A program made the translations under genes and the position numbers. A stretch of DNA of 49,386 bases from Bacteroidales bacterium. Lineage in GTDB: Bacteria > Bacteroidota > Bacteroidia > Bacteroidales > JAADGE01. Positions 41,517 to 49,386 of this stretch are shown one piece after another. The notes under the pieces were generated by a model that was not told the DNA's origin, searched no databases, and worked only from the letters and a program-made list of their open reading frames with translations. Within the stretch, counting starts at the first letter, position 1. The number at the start of each line of letters is the position of its first letter. The stretch lies in NCBI GenBank assembly GCA_021108035.1, contig JAIORQ010000083.1:1-49386 (forward strand). The letters run 5' to 3'.

Positions 41517-42512
41517 TTATGAGTTATATGCCCATTTAACATATATTGCTCCCCAAGTAAATCCTGCACCGAAAGCTGCAAAGATCAATTTGTCACCTTT
41601 TTTCAGCTTGTCTTCCCATTCCCACAGTAAAAGCGGTAATGTAGCATCGGTTGTATTACCGTATTTTTCAATATTGATCATTACTTTTTCAGGAACTAAA
41701 TTCATTCTTTGTGCAGTTGCTGTAATGATACGCATATTTGCTTGGTGAGGAACCAACCAAGTAATATCTTCAGAAGTTAAATTATGTTTTTCCATCATTC
41801 CAATAGAAATATCTGCCATTCCTTTCACTGCATTTTTAAAAACTTGTTGTCCTTCTTGATAAATGAAATGTTCTTTTGCATTAATGGTTTCGTGTGATGC
41901 CGGTTTAACAGAACCTCCTGCTTTTTGATGCAAATGTTTTCTGCCGGCACCGTCAACATGAAGGTCTTCATCAATAATACCGACATCTTCAGTTGTAGGT
42001 TCGAATAAAACAGCTCCGGCAGCGTCACCAAATATCGGACTTGTAGTTCTGTCAGAATAATCAACAATTGAAGACATTTTATCGGCACCTACTAATACAA
42101 TTTTTTTGTATTGCCCTGATTTAATGAATTTTGCAGCGGTTGACATCCCAAATAAAAAGCCTGAACATCCGGCATTAAGATCAAAACTGAAAGCATTTTT
42201 TATACCTGCTTTATCACTGATTATGTTTGCCGTTGCAGGGAATTGCATATCGGGTGTAACGGTTGTACAAATTAAAAGATCAACTTCATCGGGAGATGTA
42301 TCGGTTTTTTTAAGAAGTTGATTTACAGCTTTGAAACCCATATCTGATGTTCCCATCATTTCTCCTTTAAGGATTCTCCTTTCTTTAATCCCAATTCTGG
42401 TCATAATCCATTCATCTGAAGTATCAACCATTGTAGATAATTCATGATTATCTAATACATATTCAGGGACATATCCTGCTACTCCGGTAATCGCTGCATT
42501 TAGTTTTGTCAT
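41517..42512 (-). CDS. fabH: Beta-ketoacyl-ACP synthase III
   Basis: Condenses acetyl-CoA (or a branched primer) with malonyl-ACP to start fatty-acid synthesis. The 331-residue thiolase-fold enzyme has the full catalytic triad: C116 in DLNAGCSGFLFG, H256 in VPHQANMRI and N286 in YGNTTDATLPL. ICTTVTPDMQFPATA and the GAGFTWGA loop near the C-terminus are typical. It is followed by accB and accC. The 356-nt leader to rpmF contains interlocking inverted repeats. Confidence 0.95.
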   Translation of the reverse strand: MTKLNAAITGVAGYVPEYVLDNHELSTMVDTSDEWIMTRIGIKERRILKGEMMGTSDMGFKAVNQLLKKTDTSPDEVDLLICTTVTPDMQFPATANIISDKAGIKNAFSFDLNAGCSGFLFGMSTAAKFIKSGQYKKIVLVGADKMSSIVDYSDRTTSPIFGDAAGAVLFEPTTEDVGIIDEDLHVDGAGRKHLHQKAGGSVKPASHETINAKEHFIYQEGQQVFKNAVKGMADISIGMMEKHNLTSEDITWLVPHQANMRIITATAQRMNLVPEKVMINIEKYGNTTDATLPLLLWEWEDKLKKGDKLIFAAFGAGFTWGAIYVKWAYNS

Positions 42513-42634
42513 ATTATGGCTTTTATTCGAAATTAAATGCGAAATTAAGTTTTAGTTTAAAGTAAACAAAATAATTTCACCTAAATTGAGCGATTATGTT
42601 CAAAAAGAAGTGCCAATGCTTTGAGATGAAAATG

Positions 42635-42700
42635 TTTATAAAAAAAGTAAAAATACCTTTTGGTCTTTGAGCCTTTTTTTATAAATTATTTTGGCTCAAA
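42635..42700 (-). promoter_or_regulatory. Interlocking inverted repeats upstream of fabH
   Basis: Two perfect inverted repeats interleave. TTTATAAAAAAAG (42635-42647) pairs with CTTTTTTTATAAA (42673-42685), and TTTGAGCC (42666-42673) pairs with GGCTCAAA (42693-42700). In the fabH-sense RNA the order A-B-C-D pairs A with C and B with D, which is either a pseudoknot or two competing hairpins. They lie 123-188 nt before the fabH start. No known riboswitch or FapR-type operator is recognised. The rest of 42513-42868 holds only the terminator after rpmF. Confidence 0.4.
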
Positions 42701-42797
42701 TGATTGGTGCTTATTGAAGAAGATAATAGCTCATTTTAGGTTTCAGTTAAAAAATGTTATATAATTGAGAGATAATTATTCCATACTTCATATGTAA

Positions 42798-42825
42798 AAA
42801 CCGGTATTGATACAAATACCGGTTT
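42798..42825 (-). terminator. Terminator after rpmF
   Basis: AAACCGGTATT and AATACCGGTTT form a perfect 11-bp stem with a 6-nt loop; on the minus strand T5 follows. It separates DUF177-rpmF from fabH-accB-accC, although some read-through may occur. Confidence 0.75.
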
Positions 42826-42868
42826 ATTTTTTAAATACAACAGAAAATTTGTTTTACTTTCTCAAAAA

Positions 42869-43054
42869 TTATAAAGCATTCTCAGATTCTATAGCAAGTT
42901 TGCCTCTGTAAAATCCGCATTCAGGACAAACCCGATGATATTTAACGGTTACTCCGCAGTTAGAACAAGTTGCTAATTGTTGAGTAGTAGCTTTAATATG
43001 TGTTCTGCGTTTATCTCTTCTTTGTTTAGATATTTTTCTTTTAGGATGTGCCAT
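42869..43054 (-). CDS. rpmF: 50S ribosomal protein L32
   Basis: A 61-residue basic protein: MAHPKRKISKQRRDKRR start (Bacteroidota version of AVPKRKTSKSRRDKRR) and an intact zinc ribbon CSNC...CPEC (C30, C33, C43, C46). The zinc-binding form rather than the C-minus form. It follows the DUF177 gene by 26 nt, as in most bacteria. Confidence 0.95.
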   Translation of the reverse strand: MAHPKRKISKQRRDKRRTHIKATTQQLATCSNCGVTVKYHRVCPECGFYRGKLAIESENAL

Positions 43055-43080
43055 TTTTCCTTATTTTATTTGTTTCTAAC

Positions 43081-43599
43081 CTAATTATATAAATCTTTTA
43101 ATTTATCCCATCTGGGATCAGTTTCTTGCTTTATATCAGAATTTATTTCTTCTAATTTGTTGATCATTTCAATATTGCAAGTTGAACTTCCGTTTTTACT
43201 TTTAGGATGTATTCTTTGATACGGAAGACTCAAATGAATATAATCATATATATGTTTATCAAGAACTATCTCATTCTCATTATTGCTCAATACAATCTTT
43301 TTGTCAGCATCAGAAAGATCAGAATTATCATCACCAAACTCAACATAAAGTTCTGTTTGATAATTAATTTCTTGCCAAAAATAATCCAAGCACCTGTCAC
43401 ATTGAACACTAATTTTTCCTTGTATGATAAAATTAAATGTTATAAGATCTTTTGCAATGATCATTTCTGCTTCAACATCTGCTTCTGCTTTTTTTATATC
43501 AGTTTCTTTGAAACCGGCAAAAAAGCTTTCATCAATTTTAAAATGATAATTATATCTTCCTTCCTTTAAACCTTTGAACTGTATTCTTATCCGGTTCAT
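43081..43599 (-). CDS. DUF177 (YceD-family) protein
   Basis: A cytoplasmic protein conserved upstream of rpmF and linked to 23S rRNA/50S metabolism in bacteria and plastids. The 172-residue protein carries the CDRCLD motif (C-x-x-C) in the middle, the DKHIYDYIHLSLPYQRIHP strand with the conserved L-P, and the closing DPRWDKLKDLY. The ATG at 43599 is chosen: a longer frame from 43632 would begin inside a -7 box. Operon with rpmF. Confidence 0.88.
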   Translation of the reverse strand: MNRIRIQFKGLKEGRYNYHFKIDESFFAGFKETDIKKAEADVEAEMIIAKDLITFNFIIQGKISVQCDRCLDYFWQEINYQTELYVEFGDDNSDLSDADKKIVLSNNENEIVLDKHIYDYIHLSLPYQRIHPKSKNGSSTCNIEMINKLEEINSDIKQETDPRWDKLKDLYN

Positions 43600-43629
43600 T
43601 TTTATCCGGCTTTTCTTTATATGAGCATG

Positions 43630-43637
43630 CAAAATTA
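43630..43637 (-). promoter_or_regulatory. -7 box TAATTTTG for DUF177-rpmF
   Basis: Minus strand TAATTTTG fits TAnnTTTG; transcription from about 43623 gives a leader of ~24 nt to the ATG at 43599. It rules out translation from 43632. Confidence 0.6.
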
Positions 43638-43801
43638 TACTTTTTTTTTAAAATAAAAAGAAAGTAAATGTTTATTTCATTTTGATAACGAACTACATTT
43701 TGAAGAAACGACTGATACAGAGGCTTTTGAGAAAGAATGTTTAAGGAAAACACTATTTGTTTTACATTTAAAGATTATCTTTTTTTTTCGGTTTATTGTA
43801 G

Positions 43802-43809
43802 TAGTTTTG
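43802..43809 (+). promoter_or_regulatory. -7 box TAGTTTTG for kbl
   Basis: TAGTTTTG matches TAnnTTTG, 34 nt before the kbl ATG at 43844. No good TTTG -33 box; a T-rich run stands there. Confidence 0.5.
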
Positions 43810-43843
43810 CAGCAAAATTTTAATACATCTAAAATATAATATA

Positions 43844-45067
43844 ATGTACGGCAAAATTAAAGATCATTTGACAACTGAAATTCAAGGCATTGAAGAATCA
43901 GGCTTATTTAAAAGAGCACGTATTATTACTTCTTCTCAAGATGCTGAGATTACTCTAAATACAGGACAAAAAGTTTTAAATTTTTGTGCCAATAATTATC
44001 TCGGTTTATCATCACATCCTAAAATATTAGCTGCAGCAAAAAAAGCATTGGATGAATATGGTTACGGAATGTCATCTGTAAGATTTATCTGCGGAACTCA
44101 AGATATTCACAAAGAGTTAGAAGCAACAATTGCTGAATTTTTCGGTATGGAAAGGACAATCCTTTATGCAGCTGCTTTTGATGCTAACGGAGGGGTGTTT
44201 GAACCTTTATTTTCAAAAGAAGATGCAATAATTTCTGATGAGCTGAATCACGCATCTATCATTGATGGTGTTCGTTTATCTAAAGCAGCAAGATATCGCT
44301 ATAAGCATAGTGATCCGGAAGATCTCGAAAATCAATTGAAACTTGCTCAAGCTCAAAGATTCAGAATTATTGTTACCGATGGTGTATTTTCTATGGATGG
44401 TGATATTGCCAAGTTAGATAAGATATGTGATCTGGCTGAAAAATATGATGCTCTTGTTATGGTTGATGACAGCCATGCTTCCGGATTCATCGGAAAAACA
44501 GGCAGAGGCACACCCGAGTATCATAATGTTACGGACAGGGTTGATATTATTACGGGAACTCTCGGAAAAGCACTTGGTGGAGCAATGGGCGGTTTCACAA
44601 CCGGGAAGAAGGAAATCATTGATGTTCTTCGTCAAAGATCAAGACCGTATTTGTTTTCTAATTCTTTGTCTCCTGTTATTGTTGGTGCTGCTCTTGAAGT
44701 TTTTAATTTATTAAGTTCATCAACTGAATTAAGAGATAAAGTAATGAACAATGCAATATACTTTAAAGACAGACTTAATACTGCCGGCTTCATTCTAAAA
44801 CCTACAAATTCTGCAATTGTTGCATTAATGCTGTTTGAAGCAAAATTGTCGCAAAAATTTGCAGCAAAATTATTAGAGGAAGGGATATTTGTAACAGGCT
44901 TCAATTATCCGGTTGTAGCAAAAGGACAAGCCCGTATACGAATTCAACTTTCGGCGGCACATACAAAAGAACATTTGGATAAAGCTGTTGATGCTTTTAT
45001 TAAAATCGGTAAAGATTGCGATATTCTCGGAAAAACAAAAGAAGAAATACTCAAGAAGTATATGTAG
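43844..45067 (+). CDS. kbl: Glycine C-acetyltransferase (2-amino-3-ketobutyrate CoA ligase)
   Basis: PLP-dependent alpha-oxoamine synthase that with threonine dehydrogenase turns threonine into glycine and acetyl-CoA. The 407 residues align along the whole E. coli Kbl: [67 protein letters not shown], the cofactor residues D208 and H211 (VDDSHASGF) and the PLP lysine K242 in [22 protein letters not shown] and the C-terminal [18 protein letters not shown] support Kbl over serine palmitoyltransferase or KBL-like BioF. No tdh is adjacent. It has its own promoter. Confidence 0.92.
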   Translation: MYGKIKDHLTTEIQGIEESGLFKRARIITSSQDAEITLNTGQKVLNFCANNYLGLSSHPKILAAAKKALDEYGYGMSSVRFICGTQDIHKELEATIAEFFGMERTILYAAAFDANGGVFEPLFSKEDAIISDELNHASIIDGVRLSKAARYRYKHSDPEDLENQLKLAQAQRFRIIVTDGVFSMDGDIAKLDKICDLAEKYDALVMVDDSHASGFIGKTGRGTPEYHNVTDRVDIITGTLGKALGGAMGGFTTGKKEIIDVLRQRSRPYLFSNSLSPVIVGAALEVFNLLSSSTELRDKVMNNAIYFKDRLNTAGFILKPTNSAIVALMLFEAKLSQKFAAKLLEEGIFVTGFNYPVVAKGQARIRIQLSAAHTKEHLDKAVDAFIKIGKDCDILGKTKEEILKKYM

Positions 45068-45152
45068 CATCAGTACAAACAAAAATAAAAGCTGTTCAAA
45101 AATAATTTGTAAGGACACAAATTTTTTTGACATTATTGTTTATTATTTTACA

Positions 45153-46250
45153 TCAAACTTTAATTCCGAAAATCAAAATATCATCAGTTTGTTCAAGGCC
45201 GTTCTTCCATTTAACAAGGAATTTATCTAAAATATTTTTTTGTTCCTGCATTGATTTGTCTTGCATCTTCAAAAGTCCGGCTTTAAACCGTTTGTTTAAT
45301 AATTTTTTTCCCTGTTCCCCACCCATTTGGTCAGCAAAACCATCTGAAAAGATATACAGAGTATCATCTTTTTGAAATTCAAATTTGTAATTATTGAAAG
45401 GTTTTGATACCGGGTAAATACCAATGGGCATTTTATCGGGTTTAAAATGAAATAATTCGTAGTTACCGGATTTTATTTTTTCTACATCCCCAAACTTTTC
45501 AAAATCATTACTTCCTTCTTTTCTAATGAGAAAAAGCGGATTGTTTGCACCTGAAAATTGAACCGTCCTGTTTTTTTTATCAATAATAATCAAAGCCAGA
45601 TCCATACCGGCTTCAGCAATAATTTGACCTTTGCTCTTTTTTAATGATGTTGTTACACGATCTCTCAGTATATTCAATATCTCATCGGCATTCAAATCTT
45701 TTTCATATTCAGTAATAATATCATTTAAAGAAGTTATTCCTAATATACTCATAAAAGCACCGGGAACACCGTGTCCGGTACAATCAGCTGCTACAATGAT
45801 CAATTTTTCATTTTTTTCAGTAAACCAATAATAATCTCCGCTTACAATATCTTTAGGTTTGTAAAAAATAAAATAATCCGGACCTTCAGGCAGCTTATCT
45901 TCTGAAGGTAAAAGTGCTTCTTGTATTCGGCTTGCGTATATTATACTTTGAGTAATTTCTTGATTTTGATATTCTATTTTTCCTTTTTGCTTTTCATTGA
46001 TTTTAAGTTGTTTACTAATGAATTTATTCAAATAATATTGTGTTTCAACTACAACAAAAAAACTAATTGCAAGGGTAATATATTTCAAATACTTCACATG
46101 AAACAGAATTAGAGGATCTTCCACATATTCAGGAAAATCATAAGCAAAGAAAAATATTGTCAATAAGAAGAAAAATGAGAAAAAGATAGTCTCAAATATA
46201 ATGAACTGATTTTTGGTAATAGGAATGAAACCCATGATTTTCATTCTCAT
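45153..46250 (-). CDS. Membrane-anchored SpoIIE/PP2C-type phosphatase (copy A)
   Basis: A 365-residue signalling protein. Two membrane helices (about 14-36 and 52-69) are followed by a short coiled coil (KFISKQLKINEKQKGKIEYQNQ in part, about 70-95), then the SpoIIE-type phosphatase domain (about 110-365). Metal-binding acidic residues are in DIVSGDYYW, AADCTGHGVPGAFMS, SDGFADQMGGE and the final QTDDILIFGIKV. Such enzymes usually dephosphorylate anti-sigma antagonists or similar partners (partner-switching). No sensor domain other than the membrane part. Its paralogue lies just upstream (46419) in the same direction; no STAS or anti-sigma gene is nearby. Confidence 0.88.
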   Translation of the reverse strand: MRMKIMGFIPITKNQFIIFETIFFSFFFLLTIFFFAYDFPEYVEDPLILFHVKYLKYITLAISFFVVVETQYYLNKFISKQLKINEKQKGKIEYQNQEITQSIIYASRIQEALLPSEDKLPEGPDYFIFYKPKDIVSGDYYWFTEKNEKLIIVAADCTGHGVPGAFMSILGITSLNDIITEYEKDLNADEILNILRDRVTTSLKKSKGQIIAEAGMDLALIIIDKKNRTVQFSGANNPLFLIRKEGSNDFEKFGDVEKIKSGNYELFHFKPDKMPIGIYPVSKPFNNYKFEFQKDDTLYIFSDGFADQMGGEQGKKLLNKRFKAGLLKMQDKSMQEQKNILDKFLVKWKNGLEQTDDILIFGIKV

Positions 46251-46336
46251 AGCAAGTGTTTTTACCGGTTATTTAATAAAACCTAAATTTAGGCAGAATT
46301 ATTTTTGGTGAAAATAATTTCGTAATTTGTATATAG

Positions 46337-46344
46337 CAAATTTA
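46337..46344 (-). promoter_or_regulatory. -7 box TAAATTTG ahead of phosphatase copy A
   Basis: Minus strand TAAATTTG lies 86 nt before the start at 46250, in the 168-nt gap between the two phosphatase genes, so copy A can be transcribed separately from copy B. Confidence 0.4.
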
Positions 46345-46418
46345 CAATAAAATTAATTTTATTATAGATTTTTTGTAAAAAAATCAGAAAAAGATAAAAT
46401 TTGGGAAGTTCAATTTCA

Positions 46419-47519
46419 TCAAATTTTAATCCCGAAAATCAAGATGTCATCAGTTTGTTGAGTCCCGTTCATCCATTTTTCTAAAAAAGTCTCTAAAAAA
46501 TCTTTTTGTTCATGCATTGATTTATCTTGTATATGCAACAGTACGTCTTTTAAACGTTTGTTCATTAATTTTCTTCCTTGTTCACCGCCCATTTGGTCAA
46601 CAAAGCCATCTGAAAAAATATATAGAGCATCATTTTTTTGAAAATCAAATTGTTGTGATTTAAATGGTTTTATAACAGGATAGAAACCAATTGGCATCCT
46701 GTCAGGTTTTATATAGTTTAGTTCATAAAGTCCTGAAATCATTTTTTGAACCCTGTCAACATTGATAGTGCTTTGTTCGTTATTTGTTTTTCTGATAACA
46801 ATTAAAGGATTGTTTGCTCCTGAAAACTGAACTGTTTTTTTTTCTTTATCAATAATGATCAGAGCCATATCCATGCCGCCACTGGAAATAATATCACCTT
46901 TCTTTTTCTTTAATGATGCTGTTACACGGTCTCTGAGTATATTTAATATTTCATTGGCATGTATATCATCATCCGTTTCTGAAATGATTTCATTTAGAGA
47001 GGATATTCCCAAAATACTCATGAAAGCACCGGGGACTCCATGTCCTGTACAATCTGCCGCAACAAGAATAAGCTTGTTGTTTTTTTCTGCAAACCAATAA
47101 TAATCACCGCTGACAATATCTCTGGGTTTGTAAAAAATGAAATAATCCAAATTGTTTGCTAATTTATCTTTAGAAGGTAAAAGTGCGTCTTGTATTCGAC
47201 TTGCGTATTTTATACTTTGAGTAATATTTTTATTTTGACGCTCAATTTTTTTCTTTTGTTTTTCTATGATCTTCAATTGTTTACCGATTAATTTATTTAG
47301 GTAATATTGCGCTTCAATTACAATCAAAAAACTAAATATCAATGTAATATATTTTAGATATTTTGCATGAAATAAAATAATTGGATTATCAACATAATCC
47401 GGAAAACTATATGAAAAGAAAAAGATTGTCAACAAAAAAAAGAATGAGAAGAATATAGTCTCAAATATTATGAATTGATTTTTTGTGATAAGGATAAATC
47501 CAAAAACTTTCAGACGCAT
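46419..47519 (-). CDS. Membrane-anchored SpoIIE/PP2C-type phosphatase (copy B)
   Basis: A 366-residue tandem paralogue of the gene at 45153, alike from the first residues (GFILITKNQFIIFETIFFSF versus GFIPITKNQFIIFETIFFSF) to the end (QQTDDILIFGIKI). The same two helices, coiled coil and phosphatase domain are present with all metal motifs (DIVSGDYYWF, AADCTGHGVPGAFMS, SDGFVDQMGGEQ). Differences cluster in the linker and in the segment around residues 245-260 (ERKTNNEQSTINVDRV-like). The pair arose by tandem duplication and both copies appear active, so they may answer different signals or partners. Divergent from the SH3b protein gene. Confidence 0.88.
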   Translation of the reverse strand: MRLKVFGFILITKNQFIIFETIFFSFFFLLTIFFFSYSFPDYVDNPIILFHAKYLKYITLIFSFLIVIEAQYYLNKLIGKQLKIIEKQKKKIERQNKNITQSIKYASRIQDALLPSKDKLANNLDYFIFYKPRDIVSGDYYWFAEKNNKLILVAADCTGHGVPGAFMSILGISSLNEIISETDDDIHANEILNILRDRVTASLKKKKGDIISSGGMDMALIIIDKEKKTVQFSGANNPLIVIRKTNNEQSTINVDRVQKMISGLYELNYIKPDRMPIGFYPVIKPFKSQQFDFQKNDALYIFSDGFVDQMGGEQGRKLMNKRLKDVLLHIQDKSMHEQKDFLETFLEKWMNGTQQTDDILIFGIKI

Positions 47520-47605
47520 AGTTAGATTTATTAGATTAAATTAGTTTTGTTAAAAATAATTATAATTTGTATATTAGACAAAATTTTTTTAATAAAAAAT
47601 ATCTA

Positions 47606-48523
47606 ATGAGTTTATTTAATAAAAAAAAACACAGTAGTAAAGAATCGAAGAAAAGTAATATAAAAAGTAAAGCAATTTTTGTTGGCGGGATTTTATTTGG
47701 AATCATTCCGTTTATGTTTATTGTGTATTTATTACTTGGACCCTTAGTAGAAGTCATTCAAAAAGATTTTTCTTCACAAAAGATGATGGTGATAAGTGAA
47801 GAGTTAAACATACGTTCAGATAAAATGAAAAATTCATATGTGATAGGTTCATATCCGTACGGAACAGAGGTTAATGTTTATGAAGTTTTTGATAATGATT
47901 GGGCTGAAGTTTCTATTGAAGAAAAGAAAGGTTTTATGTCTTTTGAATACTTGGTATTGCCTGAAACCTTTTACATTATTGACGGAATGTACGGAAATGA
48001 AAATGCAAAAGAGATGATTTCTTCAACAAAATACAGGAAAGCAATTTCTACATATTTGACAAATAATAATTTTACATCAAAAATCCCGATCACAGAAAGA
48101 GAAAAGTTGTATGGCAAAGATGACCGGAAAGAAGTTTGGCAAATATTTGCAGAAAGCAGAAAATCTCGTTTTAATACATTTTGTTACGGTGATTATAACG
48201 GCGATAAAAAAAATGATGCTGCATTTATTATTACCAATATCAAAACAGGTAACAGAAAATTAATTGTTTTAAATATTGAAACAGAAATAACTGAAAAATA
48301 CGGTGAATTAATCACTTTTAAAGATTTAGAGGAGGATTATAAATTTATAAAACATGTTTCTGACCGAACAAAGATGATCATTAACGATTCTCTCCAAAGA
48401 ACGGGTGTTGATGCGATTTTGTTAGGAACCAATCGTGATAAAAGCCTAAAAGATATTCCGGAACTAATTATTTATAACGGAAAAACTTTTGATTTTTATT
48501 TGCAAGAAAAAAAGGAAGAATAA
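47606..48523 (+). CDS. SH3b-domain membrane protein
   Basis: A 305-residue protein with a Lys/Ser-rich cytoplasmic N-terminus, one membrane helix (about residues 23-50) and a bacterial SH3-like domain (SEELNIRSDK...YPYGTEVNVYEVFDNDWAEV, about 65-120). The C-terminal region has a calcium-loop-like DYNGDKKNDAAF, as in FG-GAP/dockerin-like repeats, and a stretch DAILLGTNRDKSLKDIPEL. The ATG at 47606 is preferred over a TTG at 47567, which falls in a TAATTTG promoter-like sequence. SH3b domains often bind peptidoglycan or Pro-rich partners. The gene is divergent from the phosphatase pair; a functional link is possible but unproven. Confidence 0.75.
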   Translation: MSLFNKKKHSSKESKKSNIKSKAIFVGGILFGIIPFMFIVYLLLGPLVEVIQKDFSSQKMMVISEELNIRSDKMKNSYVIGSYPYGTEVNVYEVFDNDWAEVSIEEKKGFMSFEYLVLPETFYIIDGMYGNENAKEMISSTKYRKAISTYLTNNNFTSKIPITEREKLYGKDDRKEVWQIFAESRKSRFNTFCYGDYNGDKKNDAAFIITNIKTGNRKLIVLNIETEITEKYGELITFKDLEEDYKFIKHVSDRTKMIINDSLQRTGVDAILLGTNRDKSLKDIPELIIYNGKTFDFYLQEKKEE

Positions 48524-48565
48524 TTTAGGTTTGATAAAAAGTTGCATATCTGTTGAATTAATAAT

Positions 48566-49240
48566 TTGAAAAATATCTCCAAATATCTCAAAAACATATT
48601 TTACAGTATCCTTATTTTGATTGCAGCTTACTTTCTCATTTCAATTCTTTTATCCGGAATTCCCGTAAACAATAATTTCCGAGAACCTTTGAATTCAGAT
48701 AATGAAATTTGGATAAAATCAAACGGTGTTCATCTTGATATTGCTCTTCCTATAAAAAATAATTATACTGATTGGAATAATATTTTATTAATTCCGGATA
48801 ATATTAAAAATGAAGTTGAATTTGTCGGATTCGGATGGGGTGATAAAGAGTTTTATATAAATACACCGGAATGGTCTGATCTCAAATTCTCAACTGCATT
48901 CAGAGCATTGTTCATAAGAACGGATGCAGCAATGCATGTTACTTATTACAAAAGCTTAACAGAGAATGATCAAAGTATAAAACTTTTTGTGAATGAACAA
49001 CAATTTATAGACCTTCAATCTTTCATTCTGAAAAGTTTTAAAACAATAAATGGTCGAGTGATGCCCATAAAAAACATTGAATACGGAATTTATGATCGTT
49101 TTTATGATGCAAATTATTCCTATACATTATTTTATACATGTAACACTTGGACTAATGAAGCATTAAAGAAAGCCGGATTACCTGCCTGTGTTTGGACACC
49201 TTTTGATAAAGGCATTTTGTTTCAATACAGAAGATTTTAA
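48566..49240 (+). CDS. DUF2459 / TIGR02117-family protein
   Basis: A 224-residue membrane-anchored protein of a family first noted near urease genes in some proteobacteria; function unknown. A membrane helix (about 11-31) precedes the conserved domain: IWIKSNGVHLDIALPI, DWNNI, GFGWGDKEFYINTPEWSDL, AMHVTYYKS, and FYTCNTWTNEALKKAGLP with the final TPFDKGI. Conserved His, Cys-Asn-Thr and Asp positions recall a NlpC/P60-like fold. The only possible start before the membrane helix is TTG at 48566 (a stop lies four codons upstream), so a non-ATG start is used. 42 nt after the SH3b gene, probably one operon. Confidence 0.82.
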   Translation: MKNISKYLKNIFYSILILIAAYFLISILLSGIPVNNNFREPLNSDNEIWIKSNGVHLDIALPIKNNYTDWNNILLIPDNIKNEVEFVGFGWGDKEFYINTPEWSDLKFSTAFRALFIRTDAAMHVTYYKSLTENDQSIKLFVNEQQFIDLQSFILKSFKTINGRVMPIKNIEYGIYDRFYDANYSYTLFYTCNTWTNEALKKAGLPACVWTPFDKGILFQYRRF

Positions 49241-49293
49241 AAATTAAAATATTCTTTTGCAGTCTAATTATAATCGTAAATTTCAATGATTTA

Positions 49294-49386
49294 TTATTTT
49301 TTATATAAAATCAGCGGAAAGTCTTGTCCGTAACCAAAACTTGTGGGATATTGCGGTGTGCCTCTTAACTTCTCGGAATATTCAGG
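49294..49386 (-). CDS. C-terminal end of an unidentified gene (partial)
   Basis: The minus strand is open from the window edge to a TAA at 49294-49296. The visible 30 residues include KLRGTPQYPTSFGYGQDFPL and end in LILYKK. Codon use and the sensible C-terminus suggest a true gene, converging on the DUF2459 gene. I do not recognise the family from this short end. Confidence 0.55.
   Translation of the reverse strand, partial: PEYSEKLRGTPQYPTSFGYGQDFPLILYKK

Overview
This window reads as chromosomal DNA of an uncultured or poorly characterised member of the Bacteroidota (Bacteroidetes). The support is: very AT-rich DNA with almost no Shine-Dalgarno sites; repeated matches to the phylum's -7 promoter box TAnnTTTG just ahead of genes; CarboxypepD-reg/plug TonB-dependent receptors; type IX secretion (T9SS) sorting tails; a bactofilin-AtpZ gene pair; and Bacteroidota-style core proteins (Kdo transferase, AccB/AccC/FabH, L32). 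Several genes start inside or on top of a -7 box if the longest reading frame is taken. In those cases (rfbB, the radical SAM gene, the DUF177 gene, the SH3b gene) I moved the start to the first sensible ATG downstream.

Layout. 0.2-6.4 kb: 3-hydroxybutyryl-CoA dehydrogenase, a small unknown protein, an orphan umuC with an inverted repeat around its promoter, folK, tRNA-Gln(TTG), two exported proteins and waaA. 6.5-13.5 kb: two divergent, paralogous TonB-dependent receptors, one followed by a lipoprotein partner. 13.5-14.1 kb: a decayed AAA/DUF4143 ATPase gene with direct repeats at its head. 14.4-17.4 kb: a GroES without GroEL, nadB and rfbB. 17.5-21.1 kb: an overlapping pair of AAA ATPases, the second carrying wHTH and TPR domains, behind a promoter bracketed by a duplicated 27-bp operator-like sequence. 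21.3-23.0 kb: a Spy/CpxP-like protein, a small inverted-repeat element and a radical SAM/SPASM enzyme.

23.0-29.2 kb is the most unusual part: an ATP synthase operon atpB-E-F-H-A-G (atpD/atpC are not in the window) that has been heavily disturbed. It has an intrinsic terminator between atpE and atpF. A four-helix-bundle (23S-IVS-type) protein gene with a 103-bp hairpin repeat array sits between atpH and atpA. atpA has lost 19 nt and is frameshifted. A 72-bp palindromic element with an exact 10-bp target duplication has landed on the atpG start. The usual upstream neighbours (bactofilin, atpZ, a 4-TM protein) lie 15 kb away on the other strand with atpZ decayed, which is what a single inversion would give.

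29.2-38.4 kb: a secreted NUC-type nuclease, three tandem paralogous T9SS cargo proteins and a 1681-residue T9SS protein with a metalloprotease-like head, beta-helix region and two tandem sorting domains. 38.4-43.6 kb (minus strand): the detached bactofilin group, then DUF177-rpmF and fabH-accB-accC, which serve ribosome assembly and fatty-acid initiation. 43.8-49.4 kb: glycine C-acetyltransferase (kbl), two tandem membrane-bound SpoIIE/PP2C phosphatases, an SH3b membrane protein, a DUF2459/TIGR02117 protein and the tail of one more minus-strand gene running off the end.
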